A DNA stretch of 64,000 nucleotides from an uncultured Pseudomonas sp. (GTDB lineage: Bacteria; Pseudomonadota; Gammaproteobacteria; Pseudomonadales; Pseudomonadaceae), in contig NZ_CAMPHI010000010.1 of the NCBI RefSeq assembly GCF_946885955.1, forward strand, positions 1-64,000, written 5' to 3'. The notes under the pieces were generated by a model. The model was given only the letters and a program-made list of their open reading frames with translations, had not been told where the DNA came from and searched no databases. The position numbers and the translations under genes are program-made. Of the stretch, positions 54,493 through 63,840 are shown one piece after another. Each line of letters begins with the position of its first letter. Within the stretch, counting starts at the first letter, position 1.

Positions 54493-55707
54493 ATGAAGCC
54501 TTCTGCCGTACCGCCCTTGCAGGCTGAGCCCGTTTCATCCGCTGCCGCCGAAGATGCCAGCCGCGCCGGCCTGGAACAGGCCTTCGCCTTGTTCAACCAG
54601 ATGTCGACCCAGCTCAGCGAGTCCTACAGCATGCTGGAGGCCCGGGTCACCGAGCTGAAAGGGCAGCTGGCCCTGGTCAGCGCCCAGCGCATGCAGGAAC
54701 TGGCGGAAAAGGAGCGCCTCGCGCATCGCTTGCAAAGCCTGCTCGACCTGCTGCCCGGCGGGGTGATCGTGATCGATGGCCAGGGCGTGGTGCGCGAAGC
54801 CAATCCAGTGGCGCGCACGCAGCTCGGCCAACCCCTGGTCGGCATGCTGTGGCGCCAGGTGATCGCGCGTAACTTCGCCCCCCGCGAAGACGACGGTCAT
54901 GAAATCTCGATGAAGGACGGGCGGCGTCTGTCTATCGCCACCCGTTCGCTGCATGCCGAGCCCGGTCAATTGGTGCTGTTGACCGACCTGACGGAAACCC
55001 GGCGCCTGCAGGACCAGCTATCGCGCCATGAACGCTTGTCCGCCCTGGGGCGAATGGTCGCCTCGCTGGCCCACCAGATTCGTACGCCATTGTCCGCTGC
55101 GCTGCTTTACGCCAGCCATCTGAGTGAGCAGGTGCTACCGGCCGAACAGCAGCAACGCTTTGCCGGGCGCTTGAAAGAGCGCCTGCACGAGCTGGAGCAT
55201 CAGGTGCGCGACATGCTGATCTTCGCCCGTGGCGATCTGCCGCTGCCCGATCGTCTGCCGCCCAATGCCCTGTTCGATGCTTTGCGTGGAGCTGCCGAGT
55301 CGCATGTGCAGGGCATGGCCGTGCGCTGGCAGTGCGACAGCCGCGACGGCGAATTGCTGTGCAACCGCGACACCCTGGTCGGCACCGTGCTTAACCTGCT
55401 TGAAAACGCCATTCAGGCCGGCGGGCGCGAGGTGCGCCTGAAGGTTCACCTGTATCGGCGCGGCAACAGTCTGCGCCTGTGCGTCAGCGACAACGGCCCG
55501 GGCATGGATCCGGCCACCCTGGCGCGCCTCGGCGAACCCTTTTTCACTACCAAAACCACCGGAACCGGACTCGGCCTGGCGGTGGTCAAGGCCGTGGCGC
55601 GCGCCCATCAGGGCGAGTTGCAGCTGCGTTCGCGTGCGGGTCGTGGTACCTGCGCCTCGTTGATTTTGCCGCTGATTCCCGCGGCGCTACCTTTGATTCA
55701 GGAGTAA
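54493..55707 (+). CDS. fleS: Flagellar sensor histidine kinase FleS
   Basis: This 404-residue cytoplasmic kinase has no transmembrane segment. An N-terminal coiled coil (about residues 25-75) is followed by a PAS domain (about 80-165; LPGGVIVIDGQGVVREANPV). The HisKA box is LAHQIRTPLSAAL with His194. The HATPase domain has LLENAIQAGG (N box), VSDNGPGMDP, FFTTKTTGTGLGLAVVK. It phosphorylates FleR during flagellar assembly. A sigma-54 promoter lies 53 bases upstream. Confidence 0.95.
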   Translation: MKPSAVPPLQAEPVSSAAAEDASRAGLEQAFALFNQMSTQLSESYSMLEARVTELKGQLALVSAQRMQELAEKERLAHRLQSLLDLLPGGVIVIDGQGVVREANPVARTQLGQPLVGMLWRQVIARNFAPREDDGHEISMKDGRRLSIATRSLHAEPGQLVLLTDLTETRRLQDQLSRHERLSALGRMVASLAHQIRTPLSAALLYASHLSEQVLPAEQQQRFAGRLKERLHELEHQVRDMLIFARGDLPLPDRLPPNALFDALRGAAESHVQGMAVRWQCDSRDGELLCNRDTLVGTVLNLLENAIQAGGREVRLKVHLYRRGNSLRLCVSDNGPGMDPATLARLGEPFFTTKTTGTGLGLAVVKAVARAHQGELQLRSRAGRGTCASLILPLIPAALPLIQE

Positions 55708-55711
55708 CCCC

Positions 55712-57118
55712 ATGGCTGCCAAAGTTTTGTTGGTCGAAGACGACCGCGCCCTGCGTGAGGCCCTGGCCGATACCCTGGCGCTGGGTGGGCATGATTTCCG
55801 CGCGGTGGACTGCGCCGAGGCGGCATTGCTGGCCATCGAGCAGGAAGCCTTCGGCCTGGTGGTCAGTGATGTGAATATGCCGGGCATGGACGGCCACCAA
55901 TTGCTGGCTGCGATTCGCCAGCGTCAGCCACAGCTGCCGATGCTGTTGATGACCGCCTACGGCGCAGTCGAGCGCGCGGTGGAGGCCATGCGTCAGGGCG
56001 CGGCGGATTACCTGGTCAAACCGTTCGAACCGAAAACCTTGCTCAACCTGGTCGAGCGGCATGCCCTGGGGCGCATCAGTGCCAGCGAGCAGGATGGGCC
56101 GGTGGCATGCGAGCCCGCCAGCCTGCAGTTGCTGGAGCTGGCGTCGCGGGTGGCGCAGAGCGACTCGACGGTGCTGATCACTGGCGAGTCCGGTACCGGC
56201 AAGGAGGTGCTGGCACGTTATATCCACCAGCAGTCGCCGCGTGCGGGCAAACCCTTTATTGCGATCAACTGTGCGGCGATTCCCGACAACATGCTCGAAG
56301 CGACGCTGTTCGGTCACGAGAAAGGCGCCTTTACCGGCGCTATCGCCAGCGCACCCGGCAAGTTCGAAATGGCCGAGGGCGGCACCATCCTGCTCGACGA
56401 GATTTCCGAAATGCCCCTCGGCTTGCAGGCCAAATTGCTGCGCGTACTGCAGGAGCGTGAAGTCGAGCGGGTGGGCGCGCGTAAACCCGTTACCCTCGAT
56501 ATCCGCGTGCTGGCCACCAGTAACCGCGACCTGGCCGGCGAAGTGGCGGCGGGGCGCTTCCGCGAGGATCTCTACTATCGCCTGTCGGTATTTCCGCTGG
56601 CCTGGCGGCCACTGCGCGAGCGCCCTGCGGATATCCTGCCGCTGGCCGAGCGCCTGCTGGGCAAATACGTCAAAAAAATGAATCACGCACCGGTGCGGTT
56701 GTCTCCGCAGGCGCAGGCGAGTCTGGTTCGTCACCCATGGCCGGGCAATGTGCGCGAGCTGGACAACGCCATCCAGCGCGCGTTGATCCTGCAGCAGGGC
56801 GGGCTGATTCAGCCCCAGGATCTGTGTCTGAGCGCGCCCATCGGCGCGGCCCCGGTCGTCGCCGCGCCGCTGCTGAGCATGGTGCCAGCTAGCGTACCGG
56901 CGCCGCTGCCGGCCGAGCAGGCGGCGGAGGCGGGCGCCCTGGGCGATGACATGCGTCGCCACGAGTTCCAGATGATCATCGACACCCTGCGCGCCGAACG
57001 CGGCCGTCGCAAAGAGGCCGCCGAGCGCCTGGGCATCAGCCCGCGTACCTTGCGTTACAAGTTGGCGCAGATGCGTGACGCGGGGATGGATGTGGAGGCT
57101 TATCTGTTCGCCAGCTAG
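55712..57118 (+). CDS. fleR: Flagellar sigma-54 response regulator FleR
   Basis: This 468-residue activator has a receiver domain with phosphoacceptor Asp53 (VVSDVNMPGMDG) and Lys103 (YLVKPFE). The AAA+ domain has GESGTGKE (about residues 158-165), GAFTGA and ILLDEISEMP. A Fis-type helix-turn-helix ends the protein (RKEAAERLGISPRTLRYKLA). It activates class III sigma-54 promoters. Clusters of TTGCCG half-sites before flgB, flgF and fliC1 are candidate targets. It lies 4 bases after fleS. Confidence 0.96.
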   Translation: MAAKVLLVEDDRALREALADTLALGGHDFRAVDCAEAALLAIEQEAFGLVVSDVNMPGMDGHQLLAAIRQRQPQLPMLLMTAYGAVERAVEAMRQGAADYLVKPFEPKTLLNLVERHALGRISASEQDGPVACEPASLQLLELASRVAQSDSTVLITGESGTGKEVLARYIHQQSPRAGKPFIAINCAAIPDNMLEATLFGHEKGAFTGAIASAPGKFEMAEGGTILLDEISEMPLGLQAKLLRVLQEREVERVGARKPVTLDIRVLATSNRDLAGEVAAGRFREDLYYRLSVFPLAWRPLRERPADILPLAERLLGKYVKKMNHAPVRLSPQAQASLVRHPWPGNVRELDNAIQRALILQQGGLIQPQDLCLSAPIGAAPVVAAPLLSMVPASVPAPLPAEQAAEAGALGDDMRRHEFQMIIDTLRAERGRRKEAAERLGISPRTLRYKLAQMRDAGMDVEAYLFAS

Positions 57119-57137
57119 CCCTGGCAGCTATGCACTT

Positions 57138-57204
57138 GTAGCCTGGACGCAATCCGGGAGCGGTGTCGATCGCGCCACCGCCCCCCGGATTGCATCCGGG
57201 CTAC
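57138..57204. repeat. Intergenic dyad repeat (BIME-like)
   Basis: GTAGCCTGGACGCAATCCGGG (57138-57158) pairs with CCCGGATTGCATCCGGGCTAC (57184-57204), with two mismatches. This is a typical Pseudomonas palindromic repeat found after genes. It may end the fleSR transcript. Confidence 0.8.
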
Positions 57205-57378
57205 GCGCGCTGGTTAAGGACGGGTTGTGGACACGGTACGTTTCTCGTAAATCTGAGCGCAATCCTGGCGCGCAATCCGCCCGGCGATCTACCGCGTTGC
57301 GCCGCATCCCTTGCGGCCTAACCCTCTACGAGAATTTTTCTTGCAGCTTATGGCTTGGGGCTTATGGCTGCTCCCATC

Positions 57379-57394
57379 TGGCACCCTTGTTGCA
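57379..57394 (+). promoter_or_regulatory. Sigma-54 promoter of fliEFG(HIJ)
   Basis: TGGCACCCTTGTTGCA is an excellent -24/-12 match, 57 bases upstream of the fliE ATG. FleQ dependence is known for this promoter class in P. aeruginosa. Confidence 0.92.
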
Positions 57395-57451
57395 ATCATT
57401 CCTGTATCAAGCCGCATAGCGTCAAAAAACTGCGGTCGTGGAGGAAAGATC

Positions 57452-57781
57452 ATGAGCCAGGGTGTTGAATTCAATCGCCTGATGTTGGAAATGCGTTCCA
57501 TGCAAACCGAGGCCATGGCCCGGCAAAAGCCGGTGGCCAGCGCCCCGGAGCCGGGCGCGCCGAGCTTTTCGGAAATGCTTGGCCAGGCGGTCAATAAGGT
57601 CAACGAGACCCAGCAGGCCTCCAATCAGTTGGCGACCGCCTTCGAAATGGGCAAAAGCGGCGTGGATCTCACCGATGTGATGATCGCCTCGCAGAAAGCC
57701 AGTGTGTCCTTCCAGGCCATGACCCAGGTACGCAATAAGCTGGTTCAGGCGTATCAAGACATCATGCAGATGCCCGTTTAA
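57452..57781 (+). CDS. fliE: Flagellar hook-basal body protein FliE
   Basis: This 109-residue junction protein lies between the MS ring and rod. It contains [21 protein letters not shown] and [20 protein letters not shown] with the C-terminal [15 protein letters not shown], diagnostic for the family. The ATG at 57452 follows GAGGAAAGATC; the longer open frame upstream crosses the promoter. Confidence 0.96.
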   Translation: MSQGVEFNRLMLEMRSMQTEAMARQKPVASAPEPGAPSFSEMLGQAVNKVNETQQASNQLATAFEMGKSGVDLTDVMIASQKASVSFQAMTQVRNKLVQAYQDIMQMPV

Positions 57782-57797
57782 GGATAGGTGCTAGACC

Positions 57798-59591
57798 ATG
57801 GCCGAAGCCGCCGCTGCAAACGTACCCGCCACTCTGGATGGCGACGAGTCGAAGAAACCGCTCTTCGGCCTGACTTTTCTGGAAAACCTTGCCGATATGT
57901 CGATGCTGCGACAGGTCGGCCTGCTGGTCGGATTGGCGGCCAGCGTGGCGATCGGCTTTGCCGTGGTGCTCTGGTCGCAGCAGCCGGACTATCGCCCGCT
58001 GTACGGCAGTCTCGATGGCATGGACGCCAGCCAGGTCATGGAGACCTTGTCTGCCTCGGATATCCAGTACACCGTCGAGCCCACTTCGGGGGCCTTGCTG
58101 GTCCGCGCCGATGATTTGGCGCGCGCGCGCATGCGCCTGGCTGCTGCCGGCGTATCGCCACGCGACACCAGCGTCGGTTTCGAGCTGCTCGATCAGGAAC
58201 AGGGGCTCGGCACCAGCCAGTTCATGGAGGCGACCCGCTACCGCCGGAGCCTGGAAGGCGAATTGGCCCGCACTGTATCCAGCCTGAACAACGTCAAGAG
58301 CGCCCGCGTGCATCTGGCCATCCCGAAAAGCTCGGTGTTCGTGCGCGACGAACGCAAGCCCAGCGCCTCGGTGCTGGTCGAGCTGTATTCCGGGCGTGCG
58401 CTGGAGCCGAGCCAGGTCATGGCGATCACCAACCTGGTGGCCAGTAGCGTCCCGGAGATGAACAAGGCCCAGGTCACCGTGGTCGATCAGAAGGGCAACC
58501 TGCTCTCCGATCAGCAGGAGCTGTCCGAGCTGAGCATGGCCGGCAAGCAGTTCGACTACAGCCGGCGCATGGAAAGCATGTTCACCCAGCGCGTGCACAA
58601 CATTCTGCAGCCGGTGCTCGGCGCCGGCCGCTACAAGGCCGAGGTCTCGGCGGACGTGGATTTCAGCGCGGTCGAATCCACTTCGGAGATGTTCAACCCG
58701 GATCAACCGGCGCTGCGCAGTGAGCAGCAGGTCAACGAGCAGCGCACCAGCGGCCTGGCACCGCAGGGCATCCCCGGTGCGGTCAGCAATCAACCACCGG
58801 GCGCCTCCTCGGCTCCGGAAAAAGCCGGCGGTACCGCGGTCGCCGCGGCCGTCGCGCCGGGGCAACCGCTGCTCGACGCCAATGGCGAACAAGTCATCGA
58901 CAAGGCCACCGGTCAGCCGATGCTGGCGCCGTATCCGGCCGACAAGCGCGAGCAGTCCACGCGCAATTTCGAGCTGGACCGTTCGATCAGCTACACCAAG
59001 CAGCAGCAGGGGCGTTTGCGTCGCCTGTCGGTCGCGGTGGTGGTGGACGATCAAGTGAAAGTCGACAGCGCCACCGGCGAAACCACCCGGGTGCCGTGGA
59101 GCAGCGACGACCTCGCGCGGTTTACCCGCCTGGTGCAGGACTCGGTCGGCTTCGACGCCAGTCGCGGCGACAGCGTCAGCGTCATCAACACCCCGTTCAC
59201 CTCGGTACAGGATGAGTTGGCGGACGTGCCGTGGTACGAAAGCGAATACTTCCGTCTGGCATTGGCCGGGTTGAAGCAACTGATGCCGGCGTTGCTGATT
59301 TTCATCCTGGTCTGGTTCGTCTTGCGTCCGGTGATGAAGAACATCACCAGCGGCGGCAATGGCAAGGCCCTGCGTGACGGTCGTGGCGACGATGCCGAGC
59401 TCGGCGATATGGGCGGCCTGAACGGCGAGCTGTCGGACGATCGGGTCAGCCTCGGAGGGCCGCAAAGCATCCTCCTGCCGAGCCCGAGTGAAGGGTATGA
59501 TGGGCAACTGAACGCGATCAAAAATCTGGTCGCCGAAGACCCGGGTCGGGTCGCCCAGGTGGTGAAAGAGTGGATCAACGCCGATGAGTAA
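57798..59591 (+). CDS. fliF: Flagellar MS-ring protein FliF
   Basis: This 597-residue inner-membrane ring protein has a first transmembrane helix near residues 40-62 (VGLLVGLAASVAIGFAVVLW). The periplasmic secretory/ring-building motifs include DYRPLYGSLDGMDASQVMET, FELLDQEQGLGTSQFMEATR and ASVLVELYSGRALEPSQV. A second helix lies near 495-515 (LMPALLIFILVWFVLRPVM). The C-terminal cytoplasmic tail (LNAIKNLVAEDPGRVAQVVK) binds FliG. It overlaps fliG by 8 bases. Confidence 0.96.
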   Translation: MAEAAAANVPATLDGDESKKPLFGLTFLENLADMSMLRQVGLLVGLAASVAIGFAVVLWSQQPDYRPLYGSLDGMDASQVMETLSASDIQYTVEPTSGALLVRADDLARARMRLAAAGVSPRDTSVGFELLDQEQGLGTSQFMEATRYRRSLEGELARTVSSLNNVKSARVHLAIPKSSVFVRDERKPSASVLVELYSGRALEPSQVMAITNLVASSVPEMNKAQVTVVDQKGNLLSDQQELSELSMAGKQFDYSRRMESMFTQRVHNILQPVLGAGRYKAEVSADVDFSAVESTSEMFNPDQPALRSEQQVNEQRTSGLAPQGIPGAVSNQPPGASSAPEKAGGTAVAAAVAPGQPLLDANGEQVIDKATGQPMLAPYPADKREQSTRNFELDRSISYTKQQQGRLRRLSVAVVVDDQVKVDSATGETTRVPWSSDDLARFTRLVQDSVGFDASRGDSVSVINTPFTSVQDELADVPWYESEYFRLALAGLKQLMPALLIFILVWFVLRPVMKNITSGGNGKALRDGRGDDAELGDMGGLNGELSDDRVSLGGPQSILLPSPSEGYDGQLNAIKNLVAEDPGRVAQVVKEWINADE

Positions 59592-60603
59592 CGAAAACGC
59601 CCGTACCACGAAACTGAGCAAGGTGGACAAGGCTGCAATCCTCCTGCTGTCGCTTGGCGAAACCGACGCCGCCCAGGTATTGCGTCACCTCGGGCCCAAG
59701 GAAGTTCAGCGGGTCGGCGTGGCCATGGCGGGCATGCGCAACGTGCACCGCGAGCAGGTCGAGAAGGTCATGGGCGAATTCGTCGACATTGTCGGCGACC
59801 AGACCAGCCTGGGCGTCGGTGCCGACGGTTATATCCGCAAGATGCTGACCCAGGCCCTCGGCGAAGACAAAGCCGGCAACCTGATCGACCGCATCCTGCT
59901 CGGCGGCAGCACCAGCGGCCTGGACAGCCTGAAGTGGATGGAGCCGCGAGCGGTCGCCGACGTGATCCGCTACGAACACCCGCAGATCCAGGCGATCGTG
60001 GTCGCTTATCTCGACCCCGACCAGGCTGGCGAGGTGCTCGGCCATTTCGACCATAAGGTGCGCCTGGATATCGTCCTGCGCGTGTCCTCGTTGAATACCG
60101 TGCAGCCTTCGGCACTCAAGGAACTCAATCAGATTCTCGAGAAGCAGTTCTCCGGCAGTTCCAACACCACGCGGGCTTCGATGGGCGGGGTCAAGCGTGC
60201 GGCGGATATCATGAACTTCCTCGACAGCTCGATCGAAGGCCAGTTGATGGACTCGATTCGCGAAGTCGATGAAGACCTGTCGTCGCAGATCGAGGACCTG
60301 ATGTTCGTCTTCGACAACCTGGCCGATGTCGACGACCGCGGCATTCAGGCGCTGCTGCGCGAGGTGTCCTCCGACGTGCTGGTGCTGGCGCTCAAGGGCG
60401 CCGACGAGGCGATCAAGGAAAAGGTATTCAAGAACATGTCCAAGCGCGCGGCGGAATTGCTGCGCGACGACCTGGAAGCCAAGGGGCCGGTGCGCGTCAG
60501 CGACGTGGAAACGGCGCAGAAAGAAATCCTCACCATCGCCCGCCGTATGGCCGAAGCCGGAGAAATCGTGCTCGGTGGCAAGGGCGGCGAAGAAATGGTG
60601 TAG
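59584..60603 (+). CDS. fliG: Flagellar motor switch protein FliG
   Basis: This 339-residue rotor protein has an N-terminal FliF-binding domain (KVDKAAILLLSLGETDAAQV). The middle domain carries the EHPQ motif (YEHPQIQAIVVAYLDPDQAG) and the C-terminal torque helix has DLMFVFDNLADVDDRGIQAL and REVSSDVLVLALKGADEAI. The stop codon at 60601-60603 directly abuts a 140-bp MITE-like element. Confidence 0.97.
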   Translation: MSNENARTTKLSKVDKAAILLLSLGETDAAQVLRHLGPKEVQRVGVAMAGMRNVHREQVEKVMGEFVDIVGDQTSLGVGADGYIRKMLTQALGEDKAGNLIDRILLGGSTSGLDSLKWMEPRAVADVIRYEHPQIQAIVVAYLDPDQAGEVLGHFDHKVRLDIVLRVSSLNTVQPSALKELNQILEKQFSGSSNTTRASMGGVKRAADIMNFLDSSIEGQLMDSIREVDEDLSSQIEDLMFVFDNLADVDDRGIQALLREVSSDVLVLALKGADEAIKEKVFKNMSKRAAELLRDDLEAKGPVRVSDVETAQKEILTIARRMAEAGEIVLGGKGGEEMV

Positions 60604-60743
60604 CAGGCCGTTGAAAAACGTAGGCGAGGCAGGCAAGACAAGGCAAAAATGGCCGAAAAAGCGGAGTCTACGTGCTGTAAATGAGCATTTTGAGGCCGTT
60701 TTTAACGCAGTATTGCCAACACAGGTAGTTTTTCAACGGCCTG
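60604..60743. mobile_element. MITE-like element between fliG and fliH
   Basis: The 140-base unit is bounded by perfect 16-bp terminal inverted repeats, CAGGCCGTTGAAAAAC and GTTTTTCAACGGCCTG. It has no coding capacity. TAG occurs on both flanks (60601-60603 and 60745-60747, the latter one base further out), which could be a target duplication. I recall the internal sequence as a dispersed Pseudomonas repeat. Inside it, GGCCGAAAAA and TTTTTAACG-type segments could fold into a long imperfect hairpin. It interrupts what is otherwise a tight fliEFGHIJ operon. Confidence 0.8.
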
Positions 60744-60772
60744 TTAGCCCGCGCGGCTAGAGGATATCCAGC

Positions 60773-61576
60773 ATGGCTGCCAAGGAATTACCCAGCGAGT
60801 TGATTCGCGCCAAAGATATCAGCGGTTTCGATCGCTGGTCGCTGCCCAGCTTCGACGTGGAGGGCGAAACCGACCCAGCCGAAGCGGAAGAGGCGCCGGC
60901 CGATGTCGAGACGATCGCGCAGGCTGCGCCGGCCGAAAGCGAAGACGTGGCGCTGGAAGACGTCAAACCCCTGACGTTGGACGAATTGGAGGCAATTCGT
61001 CAGGACGCCTACAACGAAGGGTTCGCTACCGGCGAGAAAGACGGCTTCCATGCCGGCCAATTGAAAGCCAAGCAGGAGGCCGATGCCGCCCTCGGCGCCA
61101 AGCTGGCTGCGCTCGAGGGGTTGATGGGGCACTTGTTCGAGCCCATTGCCGAACAGGATCAGCAGATGGAAGCGGCGCTGGTGGACCTGGTCAGCCATAT
61201 GGCTCGTGAGGTCATCCGACGCGAACTCAACAGCGACTCCAGCCAGATCCGCCAGGTGTTGCGCGAAGCCCTGAAAATGCTGCCGATGGGCGCCGACAGC
61301 ATTCGTATTCATCTCAATCCGCAGGACTTCGAGATGGTCAAAGCCCTGCGCGAGCGCCATGAAGAAAGCTGGCGCATTCTCGAAGACGATGCCCTGATGC
61401 CCGGCGGGTGCCGGGTCGAAACCGAACATAGCCGCATCGATGCGAGCGTCGAAACCCGGCTCGCTCAGGTACTCAAGCAGTTATTCGAGCAGCAGCGCGA
61501 GCAAGCGGCGCACACGCCAGCGGCCGATCTGACGATGGACCTGGATGGTTCCGGGGAAACCAGCGATGCGCCTTGA
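60773..61576 (+). CDS. fliH: Flagellar export regulator FliH
   Basis: This 267-residue protein inhibits and positions the FliI ATPase. An acidic N-terminus is followed by a FliH helix with repeated Gly/Ala ([20 protein letters not shown], about residues 78-97). The C-terminal domain has [29 protein letters not shown] [14 protein letters not shown] and [20 protein letters not shown]. It overlaps fliI by 11 bases and lies just after the MITE-like element. Confidence 0.94.
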   Translation: MAAKELPSELIRAKDISGFDRWSLPSFDVEGETDPAEAEEAPADVETIAQAAPAESEDVALEDVKPLTLDELEAIRQDAYNEGFATGEKDGFHAGQLKAKQEADAALGAKLAALEGLMGHLFEPIAEQDQQMEAALVDLVSHMAREVIRRELNSDSSQIRQVLREALKMLPMGADSIRIHLNPQDFEMVKALRERHEESWRILEDDALMPGGCRVETEHSRIDASVETRLAQVLKQLFEQQREQAAHTPAADLTMDLDGSGETSDAP

Positions 61577-62930
61577 ACGCACCAGCTTCGCCAAACGCCT
61601 GGCCGGTTACAGCGAGGCCATCCAGTTACCCAGCCAACCGGTGGTGGAAGGGCGCCTGCTGCGCATGGTCGGGCTCACCCTGGAGGCCGAAGGTTTGCGC
61701 GCGGCGCTGGGCAGCCGCTGCCTGGTAATCAACGACGACAGCTATCAGCCGGTGCAGGTCGAGGCCGAGGTGATGGGGTTTTCCAGCGGCAAAATCTACC
61801 TGATGCCGGTCGGCAGCCTGGCCGGCATCGCGCCGGGCGCCAGGGTTGTGCCGCTGCCCGATAGCGGACGCCTGCCGATGGGTATGTCGATGCTCGGCCG
61901 GGTGCTCGATGGGACGGGTCGCGCGCTGGACGGCAAGGGCGGGATGAAGGCCGAGGATTGGGTACCGCTCGACGGGCCGACGATCAACCCGCTCAAGCGC
62001 CATCCGATCAGCCAGCCGCTGGACGTCGGTATCCGCAGTATCAATGGTTTACTCACGGTCGGGCGCGGTCAGCGCCTTGGTCTGTTCGCCGGTACCGGGG
62101 TCGGCAAGAGCGTGCTGCTGGGCATGATGACCCGCTTCACCGAGGCCGACATCATCGTGGTCGGGCTGATCGGCGAGCGTGGCCGCGAGGTCAAGGAATT
62201 CATCGACGAGATACTCGGCGAGGAGGGCATGCAACGCTCGGTGGTGGTCGCTTCGCCCGCCGACGAGGCGCCGCTGATGCGTTTGCGTGCTGCCATGTAC
62301 TGCACACGCATCGCCGAATATTTTCGCGACAAGGGCAAGAATGTTCTGCTGCTGATGGACTCGCTGACCCGTTTCGCCCAGGCCCAACGGGAAATCGCCC
62401 TGGCCATCGGCGAACCGCCGGCGACCAAGGGTTATCCGCCTTCGGTGTTCGCCAAACTGCCCAAACTGGTCGAGCGGGCCGGTAATGCCGAGGCTGGCGG
62501 CGGCTCGATTACCGCGTTCTACACCGTACTGAGCGAGGGCGACGACCAGCAGGACCCGATTGCCGATGCAGCGCGCGGCGTGCTCGACGGCCATATCGTG
62601 TTATCGCGGCGCCTGGCTGAGGAGGGGCACTATCCGGCCATCGACATCGAAGCCTCGATCAGTCGGGTGATGCCGCAGGTGGTTTCGGTCGAGCACTTGA
62701 AGCATTCGCAGCGCTTCAAGCAGCTGTGGTCACGCTATCAACAAAGCCGCGACCTGATAAGCGTGGGGGCCTATGTGCCAGGTGGCGATGCCGACACCGA
62801 TCTGGCCATCGCCCGCCACCCGGCGATGCAGCAGTATCTGCGCCAGGGGCTGCGCGACAGCGAAGGCCTGCAGCGCAGCAGCGAGTTACTCGCGACCACC
62901 CTCAAGCCCTCCGCCGCACCGGGGGCTTAA
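61566..62930 (+). CDS. fliI: Flagellum-specific ATPase FliI
   Basis: This 454-residue ATPase belongs to the F1-beta-like type III export family. Walker A is [17 protein letters not shown] (about residues 170-186). [20 protein letters not shown], Walker [21 protein letters not shown] and [12 protein letters not shown] are all present, with the family-specific C-terminal domain. The ATG at 61566 lies within the end of fliH, so translation is coupled. Confidence 0.97.
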   Translation: MRLERTSFAKRLAGYSEAIQLPSQPVVEGRLLRMVGLTLEAEGLRAALGSRCLVINDDSYQPVQVEAEVMGFSSGKIYLMPVGSLAGIAPGARVVPLPDSGRLPMGMSMLGRVLDGTGRALDGKGGMKAEDWVPLDGPTINPLKRHPISQPLDVGIRSINGLLTVGRGQRLGLFAGTGVGKSVLLGMMTRFTEADIIVVGLIGERGREVKEFIDEILGEEGMQRSVVVASPADEAPLMRLRAAMYCTRIAEYFRDKGKNVLLLMDSLTRFAQAQREIALAIGEPPATKGYPPSVFAKLPKLVERAGNAEAGGGSITAFYTVLSEGDDQQDPIADAARGVLDGHIVLSRRLAEEGHYPAIDIEASISRVMPQVVSVEHLKHSQRFKQLWSRYQQSRDLISVGAYVPGGDADTDLAIARHPAMQQYLRQGLRDSEGLQRSSELLATTLKPSAAPGA

Positions 62931-62933
62931 GGC

Positions 62934-63383
62934 ATGGCGCAGAGCCGCGCTGCGCGCCTGGCACCGGTGATCGCGATGGCCGAGCGGGCCGAGCGCGAAG
63001 CCGCCCTGCAATTGGGCCATTGCCAGGGCTTGCTCAGTCAGGCCGAGGTGAAACTGGGCGAGCTGGAGCACTATCGCAGCGATTACCAGCAGCAGTGGAT
63101 CGATGAAGGCCAACGCGGCGTGTCCGGCCAATGGTTGATGAACTATCAGCGGTTTCTCTCGCAACTGGAAACCGCGATCGGCCAGCAGCGCAACACCATG
63201 GAGTGGCACCGCAACAATGTGCAGAAGGTGCGCGATGTCTGGCAGCAGCGCTACGCACGCCTCGAAGCGCTGCGCAAACTAGTCCAGCGTTATCATGACG
63301 AGGCCCGTAGGGCCGAGGATAAACGCGAGCAAAAACTCCTCGACGAGTTGGCACAACGCCTGACTGGTAGAGATTTGCACTGA
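62934..63383 (+). CDS. fliJ: Flagellar export chaperone FliJ
   Basis: This 149-residue coiled-coil protein is the central stalk of the export ATPase. The entire chain is predicted helical, with charged heptads (LGHCQGLLSQAEVKLGELEH; RNNVQKVRDVWQQRYARLEA) and the C-terminal DEARRAEDKREQKLLDELAQ. It starts 3 bases after the fliI stop. Confidence 0.94.
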   Translation: MAQSRAARLAPVIAMAERAEREAALQLGHCQGLLSQAEVKLGELEHYRSDYQQQWIDEGQRGVSGQWLMNYQRFLSQLETAIGQQRNTMEWHRNNVQKVRDVWQQRYARLEALRKLVQRYHDEARRAEDKREQKLLDELAQRLTGRDLH

Positions 63384-63522
63384 TTGGCAGTTGCCGTAAG
63401 TGGTTCTGGGTGCTAAATCTTCTTCATGCGGATTACGCACTTGGCTATTCGCGGCGGACCTTGACCGGCTGCTGAGCGGGCGCGTGGTCGGTCAACTGTT
63501 TCGCTGAGTAAAGGAGTAGTTC

Positions 63523-63828
63523 ATGGCCATCACCTCGCTGCCTTCGGCAGATGGGCAAGAGTTGACCATTACCATTCAAGGGCGCTTCGATTTCGGTGCG
63601 CATCAGGAATTTCGCGATGCCTACGAGCGTGTCGACACCACGCCGAAGAGCTACGTAGTCGATCTCAAGGGCACCACCTACCTCGACAGCTCCGCGCTCG
63701 GCATGCTGTTGCTGCTGCGCGATCACGCCGGTGGCGATCAGTCGCAGATCCGTCTGCTCAACTGCAATCCGGACGTACGCAAGATTCTCGCCATTTCCAA
63801 TTTCGAACAGCTGTTCCAGATCGCCTAG
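63523..63828 (+). CDS. STAS-domain anti-sigma factor antagonist
   Basis: This 101-residue single STAS domain has GRFDFGAHQEFRDAY, YVVDLKGTTYLDSSALGMLL with the regulatory Ser pair (about residues 55-56) and LLNCNPDVRKILAISNFEQL. It would bind or be phosphorylated by a serine kinase partner. The following response-regulator gene likely encodes the matching phosphatase. In several Pseudomonas this pair sits between fliJ and fliK. GGAGTAG precedes the ATG. Confidence 0.9.
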   Translation: MAITSLPSADGQELTITIQGRFDFGAHQEFRDAYERVDTTPKSYVVDLKGTTYLDSSALGMLLLLRDHAGGDQSQIRLLNCNPDVRKILAISNFEQLFQIA

Positions 63829-63840
63829 CAGGGCGCCAAC

